A stretch of DNA of 64,000 nt, taken from NCBI RefSeq assembly GCF_002949735.1, contig NZ_CP026681.1, positions 1,736,001-1,800,000 of the forward strand. Direction: 5' to 3'. Positions 36,911 through 45,137 of the stretch are shown one piece after another (positions within the stretch are counted from its first letter, which is position 1; the number at the start of each line of letters is the position of its first letter). Below the pieces are notes generated by a model that saw only the letters and a program-made list of their open reading frames with translations, ran no database searches and had not been told where the DNA came from. Both the position numbers and the translations under genes were made by a program. The stretch comes from Nostoc sp. 'Peltigera membranacea cyanobiont' N6. GTDB taxonomy: Bacteria > Cyanobacteriota > Cyanobacteriia > Cyanobacteriales > Nostocaceae.

Positions 36911-38263
36911 TCAAGTTGGTAAATGGAAAACATTTAAAGCTAGAGAAATTAGGCTGAGGAACGTTAAAAACCCAATTGTATCTAGCATTGTAGTCACTAA
37001 CGGGCCACTAACCAAAGCAGGGTCAAGTTTCAGCCGTTCCAAACCCATTGGTAGTAAAGTGCCGAGTGTAACAGCCACAATTGTATTAGTTGCCATTACC
37101 ATGCCGGCAATTAAAGCCACCCATCGTTCTTGGGGTCGCGCCCAAATTAAGGAAAGCAGGAACATCGTTATGGCTAAAGCTACGGCTGTACCTAAACCAG
37201 CTAGAAGTTCTTTGCGAAGAATTTTCATTGTATCTTTGGGTGTTACCTCACCCACCCCTAAGCCGCGGATTGTCACCGTTAATGATTGAATACCGACAGT
37301 ACCACCAGTGTTAGAAAAAATCGGCATGATGACTGCTAGAACTGGCACTGCGGCAATTACAGATTGAAAAGGCGCGATCGCACTGGCTGCACCAATATAC
37401 AGTGCCATAATGCCCAACAGCCAAGGCAAGCGGTTGCGGATGGTAAGTAAGGGAGAGGATAAAACTGCTTCATCACCACTCACACCCGCCAGTTTTTGGA
37501 TATCTTCTGTGGCTTCTTCTTCCAAAATATCCATGACATCATCAATGGTGACGATGCCAACCAATCGGTCTTCCCGATCGACGACGGGGATGGCAATTAA
37601 GTCGTAGCGCTGCATAATTCGCGCCACTTCTTCTTGAGGGGTTTCAGTTCTAACTTTAATGACGCGATCGCTAGAGATATCCTGAATGAAAACATCGGGA
37701 AAGGTAAACAGTAATTGGCGCAGTGAAACTACTCTCACCAGCGTCCGGTTGTCATCTGTGACGTAGGCGTAGTAAATCGTCTCCTTGTCTTCATCCTGAC
37801 GGCGGATTTTACTCAGGGCTTCACCTACAGTCAATCCTTGCCGCAACCGAACATATTCGGTTGTCATCACCCGCCCAGCCGTGCCTTCTGGATAGCCGAG
37901 AATCGTTGCTGTTGCTTGCCTTTCTTCTGGACTTAGTTCTTGTAATAGCCGTTTGATTACCCCAGCAGGTAGTTCATCAAACAATTCTGCCCGTTCATCG
38001 GGACTCATGGCTTCTACAAGTTGCACTACCTGGACATCATGCAGAGAATTAATTAATTCTTCTTGCACCTCTGTGGGCAGATATTCAAATACATCAATTG
38101 CCTGAGCTTTGTTGAGTAAACGGAATGCGATCGCGCGTTCTTTCTCAGGCAATTGTGTAATGTAATCTCCTACATCCACAGGTTGCAAGCGATTCAAATC
38201 CCATTTCAATTGGTTCAAATCGGTAGTATCAGTCAGCAAATCACGAATATCTTGTGTGAGCAT
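36911..38263 (-). CDS. mgtE: Magnesium transporter MgtE
   Basis: 450 aa. An N-terminal acidic superhelical domain (about 25-130) contains LAAGVIKRLL-like EELPAGVIKR and YPEGTAGRVMT. Two CBS domains follow (about 135-255), then five transmembrane helices (about 285-450) with PVLAVIMPIFSNTGG and GNTGTQ-like motifs replaced by GGTVGIQSLT. MgtE is a Mg2+-gated Mg2+ channel of the plasma membrane. A ribosome binding site AGGAG lies upstream of the ATG at 38263. The C-terminal end lies next to the tandem arrays. Confidence 0.95.
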   Translation of the reverse strand: MLTQDIRDLLTDTTDLNQLKWDLNRLQPVDVGDYITQLPEKERAIAFRLLNKAQAIDVFEYLPTEVQEELINSLHDVQVVQLVEAMSPDERAELFDELPAGVIKRLLQELSPEERQATATILGYPEGTAGRVMTTEYVRLRQGLTVGEALSKIRRQDEDKETIYYAYVTDDNRTLVRVVSLRQLLFTFPDVFIQDISSDRVIKVRTETPQEEVARIMQRYDLIAIPVVDREDRLVGIVTIDDVMDILEEEATEDIQKLAGVSGDEAVLSSPLLTIRNRLPWLLGIMALYIGAASAIAPFQSVIAAVPVLAVIMPIFSNTGGTVGIQSLTVTIRGLGVGEVTPKDTMKILRKELLAGLGTAVALAITMFLLSLIWARPQERWVALIAGMVMATNTIVAVTLGTLLPMGLERLKLDPALVSGPLVTTMLDTIGFLTFLSLISLALNVFHLPT

Positions 38264-38843
38264 GAGATATATCTCCTAAGTCTCCCCCGCGCTGGGAGAC
38301 TTCCTCGCCAGATCAGAGGAGGTTGATACTGCCATCTGGTGGACTATTGCCCATAAAATTTCAACAATTCAATATCGCTAAATCAAGGCATCGCTGTTCA
38401 TCATCCTAACCCGGAATAGCACTCTCAGGTACATACTGAGGCATCAGTATTTAATATTTGTGATATTTATCACTCTCAAATGACTTGATGAACAGATTTT
38501 TAAGTAATTTTCATGTAACTTAAGGTAGATTTTACTACTACAACAATAAGCTCTGTCAAGCCAATCAACGAATTTAATCCGAAACTTTACAGAGTTAAAA
38601 TATTGCCAATACCTCAGTATTATTTTGGATCAAGCAACTTTATGCGTAGTCACCTGGATGACGAAGAATCAAAAATGGGTTAACAGGTTTTACTTCGTAT
38701 TCGCAGTAATGTGTTTTAGTTTTCGCGTAGGCGTAGCCCCCCGTAGGCATCGCTTCAGATACAATCCACTCAGGATGCTTGTCTTGCCATTGTAATCTAG
38801 ACTAGTATTTATTCTATTTTTCAGGCACGACTAACTAGACAAA
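38264..38843. other. Intergenic region between mgtE and a small hypothetical gene
   Basis: 580 bases without a credible gene. It carries the second copy of the 25-bp GC-rich repeat (38726-38750). The 200 bases next to mgtE could hold an M-box-like Mg2+ riboswitch, but no such structure could be recognised by eye. Confidence 0.5.
38726..38750. repeat. 25-bp GC-rich interspersed repeat, copy 2
   Basis: CGTAGGCG, TAGCCCCCCG, TAGGCAT: 22 of 25 positions agree with the reverse complement of 1703-1727. The two copies lie 37 kb apart in unrelated intergenic settings. Confidence 0.6.
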
Positions 38844-39275
38844 TTAAAGTCCTACATTACGATATGACACAGAAATATGTGTAACACTTTCATCTCTATA
38901 CTCAACCTGTGTCCACCAGTATTCCGTGTTAATTAGGGAAGGTTTATTAATTCTACAGTCTAGAAAATTTACGTGGCTATGTTTAGTACCTTTGCTGTAA
39001 TTTATTCTAATATCTCTATATCTGTAGTACACTCCGTTTTGGATGTCTTCACATTTAAAGCCATTTCGCTTCATTATTGCTTTAGCTTTATCAACGGATG
39101 TGCCGACAGGTAATCTGTGTAAAATTTCTTTTTCCATTACATCAGGGTTTTTATGAAGCCAGATTTTATCTCCAAATAGTAAGGGGAAAATATTGCCAAC
39201 CCAACAGCAAGCTATAAGTAAAATACAAGGAATAATAATTAGAATTAAACTAAGTAGTTTTTGAAGTATGTTCAT
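38844..39275 (-). CDS. Hypothetical protein with N-terminal membrane anchor
   Basis: 143 aa, not recognised. Residues about 5-24 are strongly hydrophobic (LLSLILIIIPCILLIACCW), an uncleaved signal anchor or a lipoprotein-like signal with C17, C23 and C24. The exposed part contains LPVGTSVDKAKAIMKRNGFKCEDI, a pattern of a small alpha/beta BamE/OmlA-like or PASTA-like domain often seen in cyanobacterial envelope proteins. ATG at 39275. Single gene. Its sequence composition (AT-rich, no HIP1 site) differs somewhat from its neighbours. Confidence 0.65.
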   Translation of the reverse strand: MNILQKLLSLILIIIPCILLIACCWVGNIFPLLFGDKIWLHKNPDVMEKEILHRLPVGTSVDKAKAIMKRNGFKCEDIQNGVYYRYRDIRINYSKGTKHSHVNFLDCRINKPSLINTEYWWTQVEYRDESVTHISVSYRNVGL

Positions 39276-39565
39276 ATTATTTATCTCTCAGAGCTTGTCT
39301 CTAAAAGAAATGTCATTAAGGCTTAAAAATTAAATTGAAGATTATATTTTATGACACAGGCAATCAATGATGAAGGCTTGCTAGTTTGGTTCGCTACTCA
39401 AATATTTTATTTCCAACTTAGAACTTACTGTAACCAATAATAGTTACTAATATCTACGTAATTAAACTTAAATTAGCACTCGTTTATCTGACGTAACTTA
39501 TCAACAAAAATAATTCGTTATGCCTTCAAAAGCTATGATTTAAAGTAAAAAATAACACATAACTT
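39276..39565. other. Intergenic region
   Basis: 290 AT-rich bases. Nothing coding or regulatory was recognised; it includes the likely promoter of the small gene ending at 38844. Confidence 0.4.
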
Positions 39566-39589
39566 TATGAGATTTGATCAAATCTCATA
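39566..39589. other. 24-bp perfect palindrome
   Basis: TATGAGATTTGATCAAATCTCATA at 39566-39589 is a perfect, loop-free inverted repeat centred on TGATCA. It lies at the 3' end of the three-gene DUF6888/DUF6887 micro-operon. It could serve as a terminator stem or as a dimer binding site; the latter would suit a ribbon-helix-helix protein. Confidence 0.55.
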
Positions 39590-39739
39590 TTTTCGTTTGC
39601 GATCGCGGTCATTTTCTAATCCATGACTAAAAATTAGTTGTATCTCTGACTGTGTTAAACCCGTTTGGCAAAGGGCAAAAAATATATTTTCTTCCTCCTG
39701 CCGTAAGCTCGAACTGCCCTCTGCTTTCTTCGGTAATTT
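39578..39739 (-). pseudogene. Open frame continuing in frame past the DUF6887 stop
   Basis: After the TAA of the DUF6887 gene the same frame stays open for about 51 codons to TGA at 39580-39578. The translation contains ENIFFALCQTGLTQSEIQLI and ends RKRKYEI. There is no start codon, so it is not a gene by itself. It may be the residue of a C-terminal extension or of another helix-turn-helix-like gene, or chance. Confidence 0.3.
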
Positions 39740-39937
39740 TTAGAGATTTTCTCGTGTCCGTTTTGCTTCTATTAGTTTTTCCAGTTCACCAATTTCATCT
39801 ATGGTATAAAACTTCGGGTTAGGTTCAGCGTTAATTTTATCCATTAGAGCGTGAAAAGCTTCTGTATCATTACGATTCTCTAATAAATAACGTTTTAACT
39901 CTACTTTGCTCATTGCTGCAAACTGAGGCTTATTCAT
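39740..39937 (-). CDS. DUF6887-type small protein (third gene of the micro-operon)
   Basis: 65 aa when started at the ATG at 39937-39935, which overlaps the stop of the upstream gene by four bases (ATGA). A start five codons earlier is possible but makes a longer overlap. Sequence features are MNKPQFAAMSKVELKRYLL, then NDTEAFHALMDKINAEPNPKF and a final acidic/basic helix. This matches the cyanobacterial DUF6887 family, which usually sits beside DUF6888. The function is unknown. The tight coupling and small size recall toxin-antitoxin modules; this is inference. Confidence 0.75.
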   Translation of the reverse strand: MNKPQFAAMSKVELKRYLLENRNDTEAFHALMDKINAEPNPKFYTIDEIGELEKLIEAKRTRENL

Positions 39938-40116
39938 TCGTCGTATCTCCATTTACCATTAGGGTTAATTACAATACCAGTTTCATCACCAGCCAAGATA
40001 TAGATGTCTCCTGTTCGTTCATCTAATCTGACTATAAAGATAGGTAGTAGAAACGTTGTGAGGTTTTGACAGAGAATAAAACAAATCAGATTTTGTTTGG
40101 GTGTAGGATACCTCAT
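39934..40116 (-). CDS. DUF6888-type small protein (second gene of the micro-operon)
   Basis: 60 aa, start ATG at 40116-40114 directly after the stop of the RHH gene (TGATG, one-base overlap). The N-terminal half is hydrophobic (LICFILCQNLTTFLLPIF) and the C-terminal half contains RLDERTGDIYILAGDETG and INPNGKW, the DUF6888 signature. The hydrophobic half may pack on a partner rather than span a membrane. Role unknown. It is coupled at both ends to neighbouring genes, so the three products are probably made in fixed ratio. Confidence 0.8.
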   Translation of the reverse strand: MRYPTPKQNLICFILCQNLTTFLLPIFIVRLDERTGDIYILAGDETGIVINPNGKWRYDE

Positions 40117-40301
40117 CAAGGTTGACTTACTTTTTTGATTGCCGCATCACACCACATTCTGACAGCTTCTTCCATTGCCTCACTGTGCCCTATTTCTAAC
40201 TCAAGAGCTAGCTGTTTGAAAATTTTAACTAAATCCTTGGGCAGATAGGCAGCACTTTGGGTGTAATCGCTGTGGGTGCGTTTGTTAATTCGAGTTTCCA
40301 T
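40116..40301 (-). CDS. Ribbon-helix-helix-like small DNA-binding protein (first gene of the micro-operon)
   Basis: 61 aa. After a basic start the pattern SAAYLPKDLVKIFKQLALELEIGHSEAMEEAVRMW fits a strand followed by two helices, as in CopG/Arc-type ribbon-helix-helix repressors. Such proteins often serve as antitoxins that repress their own operon. ATG at 40301. The stop overlaps the next gene by one base. No canonical toxin such as RelE, MazF or PIN is present downstream, so DUF6888 or DUF6887 would be the effector if this is a toxin-antitoxin module. Confidence 0.7.
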   Translation of the reverse strand: METRINKRTHSDYTQSAAYLPKDLVKIFKQLALELEIGHSEAMEEAVRMWCDAAIKKVSQP

Positions 40302-40592
40302 GATGAAAAAAGTTAATCTGCTGTTATGCTAGCATACTAGCTCATATCTCCCAGATTGCACTCAATAGCACGTAATTCTGACCACACCCAAAAATCTCCC
40401 CAATTTTTCACTATTTCGCCAGTGCCACGCCGAAATAAAATCACTAAAATTAAGTACCCAGAAATCTACTAACACGAGATAATAATAAACTCATACCACC
40501 CTTAGCTGTTGTCCCATCAACCATTACAGAACTTGTTCTGGCTTGGTTTAGAGTCACAGGCTCGAATTTTGCAACTAGTTCTGAACCAAATC

Positions 40593-43500
40593 ATGAAAAC
40601 ATCTACCGAATTGCTAGCCCGTCTGGACTATTACTACCAGCAAATTAAAACAATTATCCTGACTCGGCAGAATCCGATTACTGGTTTACTACCTGCGAGT
40701 ACTGCGATTACAGCCCACGGCGATTATACTGATGCCTGGGTGCGAGACAACGTTTACAGCATTTTGGCAGTTTGGGGTTTAGGACTTGCATACCGCAAGA
40801 TTGATGACGACAAAGGACGCACCTATGAACTAGAACATAGTGTCATTAAATTGATGCGCGGGTTGCTATTTGCGATGATGCGACAAGCTCATAAAGTAGA
40901 GACATTTAAACATACTCAGTCGCTACTAGATGGACTGCACGCCAAATATAATACCGCGACTGGCGACGTTGTTGTTGGTGATGACGAATGGGGACATTTG
41001 CAACTTGATGCCACATCCATATTTTTGCTGATGTTGGGGCAAATGACGGCTGCGGGATTGCAAATCATTTATACGATTGATGAAGTGAACTTCGTCCAAA
41101 ATTTAGTTTACTACATTGGACGAGCTTACCGCACACCAGATTACGGCATTTGGGAACGTGGGAATAAAATTAATCGTGGTAGTGCAGAGTTAAATGCCAG
41201 TTCTGTAGGCATGGCGAAAGCTGCTTTAGAAGCTATCAACGGACTGGATTTGTTTGGTGTGCATGGTAGTCAAGCATCAGTAATTCATGTTTTACCAGAT
41301 GAAATTGCCCGCGCCCGGATTACCCTAGAATCCTTATTACCGAGGGAATCTGGTTCCAAAGAAATTGATGCGGCGCTGTTAAGTATTATTAGTTATCCTG
41401 CCTTTGCAGTGGAAGATTTGGAGTTACGCGATCGCACTTTAAACGATATTATCAATAAACTCGCAGGTAAATACGGCTGCAAACGCTTTCTGCGTGATGG
41501 ACACCAAACCGTTTTAGAAGATAGTCAGCGCTTACACTACGAACCGTGGGAACTCAAACAATTTGAGCATATTGAATGCGAATGGCCGTTATTTTTCACT
41601 TATTTAGTTCTAGATGGATTATTTCGCGGCGAACAAGAACAAGTTAAAAAATACCAAAATCTTTTAGAATCATTACTTATAGAACAAAATGGTTTGCGTT
41701 TATTGCCAGAGCTTTATTATGTTCCAGCCGAAAACATAGAGGCAGAAAAGTTAGCGCCCCAAACGCAACCACGTTTACCCAATGAAAATATTCCTTTAGT
41801 ATGGGCGCAAAGTTTATATTTTCTCGGCGAAATGTTGAGTGAAGGGTTACTAGCACTTGGTGATATCGACCCTTTGGGAAGACATTTGTGTGTAGGTAAA
41901 CAGCGTGAATCGTTGGTACAAATTGCCTTATTAGCAGAAGATGAAGATTTACAGAAAAAACTAGAAGTTCACGGAATTGAAGCACAAACGCCCACTCAAG
42001 TAGAACCGATTCAAGTGAGAAAAGCTGGAGAATTCTCAGCTATTTATACCCAAATTGGACGTAATGACAAACTTGGTTTAACCGGGCGGCCAGTGCGACG
42101 GTTGCGGAGTTTGACAACATCGAGAATATTTCGGATTAGCGGTGAAACAATTGTGTTTTTACCTTCATTTTCCGATTCTCAACAGTTTTACTTAACCCTT
42201 GATTACCATTTTTTACTAGATCAAATTAGAAGCGAACTAGCTTACATTCAAAAATATTGGAACGATTTAGGTCGTCCTACCTTGACTTTAATGTTGACGC
42301 ACACCATGTTAGAAAGTGGTTCTGAAGCATTACTAGAACTGATGCAAGAACTGAAAGATGGGGTTTGTAACGGTGTGCGAGTGAAATTAGGGCGGCTAAA
42401 TCAGCTAATGCTGACGGCTGGAATTCAAAGAATCGATTTTCTGCCAAATGCAGAATTTTCGCGATCGCCACTGAAAAATGCTAGCCCACGTTGCTATTAT
42501 TTGGCTTATCATCCTGAAAAAAACTGGCGCTTAGGACATACTCAAGAATTTCAGATGGAGTATGAAACCAACTTCGGATTATTACTTTCTTCTTTGCGTG
42601 CATCAGAGAATATTTACGAGCAAATTGAGTTATTGCAAACCTTAACTCGCTTGCAGGGAATGAAATTTGATACAGGGTATGGCGGCCCAGGATATCCTGT
42701 CACCGTAGGCGATTTGCTCGACGAAGTTTATACCAAAGCTGGAGATTTAGGCATTTGGGCAGTAGTGCGTCGGGCTGCGGGGTTGCGGCAAATGGTTGAT
42801 ATCAGCCTATCAGATGCAGTCACGAGTATTTTGGTACGGGGTAAGCAAATTGCTGTGGGTAAAGCTTATAGTGAAGCGTCTTTGATTACCGTACCCATGT
42901 CTCACGATGAAATTGCCGATAAAATTAATCATTTTTGTCGTGAAGATATCCGCGATCGCGTCCTAACACAAGAGATTTTAATCTATCTTGGTATCTTAAT
43001 TCGCTCAGAACCCGAACTATTTCAGGGACTACTAACCCTGAGAGTCGGCTATCTCATTTTATTGATAACCAGCGAACTAGCGCGGGAATTACACGTTACC
43101 CAAGATGAAGCTTACGATCGCTTAATGCAACTTTCACCCTTTGATGTGAAAATGCGCTTGCGTCAGGTATTAACTGGATATACTGGCATGAGTAACCTGT
43201 TGCGCCAGCAAGAATCACTGCACGTCAAACAAAAAGAAAGTGATATCGCTTGGGTAGTATTACCAGGAATCGCCGAAGGGATAGAAGTCCCACCGGGTGG
43301 TTGGCAACGGTTTCGCCAAGCTGAAGGTGCGACGGGACGCGTACCAAAAGAATTTTTTAAGCAAGTTTGGCTATTAATGCAACATTGCAAGGGTATAGTA
43401 ATTGGGGATAAACTAGAGCGGCGCAATCGTTTAGATAGTGAAATAATGCTGTCGGAAATGACAGCAGGTGAAAGAAATTTTGCTCTGTTGGTTGAGCATT

Positions 43501-43799
43501 TGCTGAATAAAATCGAAGCTCCAGAATACCGCCAAGTTAATATTGAAGCATTAATCGAATTAGGTGCGATCGCTGCCAATAATCCCAACCTGCAAATTGA
43601 AGAATATATCGTGCTAGATGTATTAGTCGGTCATGCAGTACGATTAGCTTGGCTAGAAAACCATAGTCAACGCAGCGATCGCTATGATGAAGATAAGGCG
43701 AGTGCGTGGCGATCGTTTTACAATACTTCACCTAGAGATTGTGCTAGTTATATTTTGAAGGCATTTAGATTCTTAACAGAGTTTGTGAAAGATTTTTAA
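40593..43799 (+). CDS. Glycoside hydrolase family 15 / phosphorylase kinase alpha-like protein
   Basis: 1068 aa from the ATG at 40593; a TTG-started extension of 28 codons (from 40509) has no ribosome binding site and is not accepted. The N-terminal (alpha/alpha)6 barrel contains GLLPASTAITAHGDYTDAWVRDN and LQLDATSIFLLML, typical of cyanobacterial GH15-like proteins related to the regulatory alpha/beta subunits of phosphorylase kinase. A central acidic helical region and a C-terminal half with conserved SHDEIADKI, DRVLTQEILIYL and VPKEFFKQVW follow, also as in PhK. The catalytic acids of glucoamylase could not be assigned. The role may be in glycogen metabolism or regulation. Confidence 0.85.
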   Translation: MKTSTELLARLDYYYQQIKTIILTRQNPITGLLPASTAITAHGDYTDAWVRDNVYSILAVWGLGLAYRKIDDDKGRTYELEHSVIKLMRGLLFAMMRQAHKVETFKHTQSLLDGLHAKYNTATGDVVVGDDEWGHLQLDATSIFLLMLGQMTAAGLQIIYTIDEVNFVQNLVYYIGRAYRTPDYGIWERGNKINRGSAELNASSVGMAKAALEAINGLDLFGVHGSQASVIHVLPDEIARARITLESLLPRESGSKEIDAALLSIISYPAFAVEDLELRDRTLNDIINKLAGKYGCKRFLRDGHQTVLEDSQRLHYEPWELKQFEHIECEWPLFFTYLVLDGLFRGEQEQVKKYQNLLESLLIEQNGLRLLPELYYVPAENIEAEKLAPQTQPRLPNENIPLVWAQSLYFLGEMLSEGLLALGDIDPLGRHLCVGKQRESLVQIALLAEDEDLQKKLEVHGIEAQTPTQVEPIQVRKAGEFSAIYTQIGRNDKLGLTGRPVRRLRSLTTSRIFRISGETIVFLPSFSDSQQFYLTLDYHFLLDQIRSELAYIQKYWNDLGRPTLTLMLTHTMLESGSEALLELMQELKDGVCNGVRVKLGRLNQLMLTAGIQRIDFLPNAEFSRSPLKNASPRCYYLAYHPEKNWRLGHTQEFQMEYETNFGLLLSSLRASENIYEQIELLQTLTRLQGMKFDTGYGGPGYPVTVGDLLDEVYTKAGDLGIWAVVRRAAGLRQMVDISLSDAVTSILVRGKQIAVGKAYSEASLITVPMSHDEIADKINHFCREDIRDRVLTQEILIYLGILIRSEPELFQGLLTLRVGYLILLITSELARELHVTQDEAYDRLMQLSPFDVKMRLRQVLTGYTGMSNLLRQQESLHVKQKESDIAWVVLPGIAEGIEVPPGGWQRFRQAEGATGRVPKEFFKQVWLLMQHCKGIVIGDKLERRNRLDSEIMLSEMTAGERNFALLVEHLLNKIEAPEYRQVNIEALIELGAIAANNPNLQIEEYIVLDVLVGHAVRLAWLENHSQRSDRYDEDKASAWRSFYNTSPRDCASYILKAFRFLTEFVKDF

Positions 43800-43942
43800 A
43801 CGCAGATGCGCTTACCATTTTCACAGAATAGGAACGCAGACAAAGAGAGAATATATACTGCTTTGGGCCTGCTTTCTTGTAGTCGGCCCATTCTTGTACG
43901 TGATTATTCCAGTTAGTAAATAAATAATCATTAGATTTGAAT

Positions 43943-43979
43943 AATTATATCAGCGCTTTCGCGATCAAAGAAAGTGGTT
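43943..43979. repeat. 37-bp direct repeat, copy 1
   Basis: The sequence starting AATTATATCAGCGCTTTCGC and ending GAAAGTGGTT is repeated without mismatch at 44064-44100, 121 bases downstream. It flanks a block containing the MITE-end-like motif. Confidence 0.9.
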
Positions 43980-44063
43980 TATAATAGCCCTGATAATGTT
44001 GGGTTTCGTTCCTCAACCCAACCTATACCAGTTTTATTTTTTAGCCTTAACTGAACCATATTG

Positions 44064-44100
44064 AATTATATCAGCGCTTTCGCGATCAAAGAAAGTGGTT
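44064..44100. repeat. 37-bp direct repeat, copy 2
   Basis: Perfect second copy of 43943-43979. The unit includes AGCGCTTTCGCG, a partial palindrome (AGCGCT). Confidence 0.9.
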
Positions 44101-44216
44101 GAGTTTATATGGTTTATCGCACTAATATCTCCTTTGGTGAAGTAATTTAAAAATAAAAAGGGGAATCATAATAAGCAGAGTGTATTAACTCATTTTCAAT
44201 AAATATTAGGATTCAG

Positions 44217-45137
44217 ATGGCACAACCAAAATATGAAGGTTATTGCGAATGCACTCCTACAAAATTAGTCCGAGAAAAGTTTGGAGATGTGAATATTTAT
44301 GCACAAAATGCTAAATCACTCTTAACAAAAGCTACAGGTTTTATTGCTGCTTATGATTTTACCCTGAATCCTTATCGGGGTTGTCAATACGGTTGTAGTT
44401 ATTGCTATGCGGCGGCGTTTAGCCCTAATTCGCAAATGCGCCAAGATTGGGGAAAATGGGTAATTTATAAGGAAAATGCTGCTGAAATTTTAGCTAAAGA
44501 GTTAGATCAATGGTACAAAAAAAATCCTCATCAACCTCCTAGAATTTATATGAGTAGCGTTACCGATCCTTATCAACCACTAGAGTCTAAACATCAACTT
44601 ACTCGTAAATTGTTAGAAGTCATGCTTGATTATCGTCCAACATTGGTAATTCAAACTCGTAGCCCAATTATTGTTAGAGATATTGATTATTTACAACGAT
44701 TTCAGCGATTGCGAATTAATATGAGTATTCCCACTGGTAGCGAATTAGTTAGGAAAGATTTTGAACCGCGATCGCCCAGTATTAAAGCCAGATTAAATGC
44801 TATCACTAAAATTAAACAAAGTATTGATTATTTCAAAGGTTTTCTTCCCAAAATTTCTATCACTATTACCCCTCTACTTCCCACTTTAGCAACTGATGAA
44901 GCTGCTTTTATTGAAAAATTAGCCATCGCCGATAGAGTTGTAATTCAAGCTTTCCATTCTAGCCAGAGTCGTTCTCTTGTAGCATCAACTCGCCAAGAAG
45001 CTGAAGAAATTAAGCAAAAATACGCTTGGTGGTATGAGGATGAGAAATTAAGCTATATGAGATTTAAGGAAAAATTAGTTTTTCAACTCCCAGGTGTAGA
45101 AATTATGGAAGGTAAAGAGGGATTTGGTTATGAATAA
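44217..45137 (+). CDS. Radical SAM protein, SPL / Rv2578c family
   Basis: 306 aa. The cluster-binding motif is C56-Q-Y-G-C60-S-Y-C63 (CX3CX2C), preceded by YDFTLNPYRG, the signature of the Rv2578c/spore-photoproduct-lyase-like branch. SSVTDPYQPLE and TRSPIIVRDIDYLQ follow, as in the family. SAM is expected to be cleaved reductively to form a 5'-deoxyadenosyl radical; the substrate is unknown (DNA repair has been proposed for this group). Its last codons overlap the start of the next gene, a methyltransferase, by eight bases. Confidence 0.92.
   Translation: MAQPKYEGYCECTPTKLVREKFGDVNIYAQNAKSLLTKATGFIAAYDFTLNPYRGCQYGCSYCYAAAFSPNSQMRQDWGKWVIYKENAAEILAKELDQWYKKNPHQPPRIYMSSVTDPYQPLESKHQLTRKLLEVMLDYRPTLVIQTRSPIIVRDIDYLQRFQRLRINMSIPTGSELVRKDFEPRSPSIKARLNAITKIKQSIDYFKGFLPKISITITPLLPTLATDEAAFIEKLAIADRVVIQAFHSSQSRSLVASTRQEAEEIKQKYAWWYEDEKLSYMRFKEKLVFQLPGVEIMEGKEGFGYE

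Larger units (their letters stand above)
43800..44216. other. Repeat-rich intergenic region
   Basis: 417 bases without a gene. Besides the 37-bp direct repeats noted separately, it contains TGTTGGGTTTCGTTCCTCAA and the following CCCAACC (near 43997-44025), a hairpin-forming interspersed repeat also seen in degenerate form at 1034-1064. It also holds a CTTAACTGAACCATATTG at 44046 that matches the end of the MITE-like element at 31888-31905. No promoter for the radical SAM gene was recognised. Confidence 0.6.

Noticed and set aside
40509..40592. TTG-started 28-codon extension of the GH15-like protein
   Set aside because: No ribosome binding site; the downstream ATG at 40593 agrees better with the start of the conserved domain.
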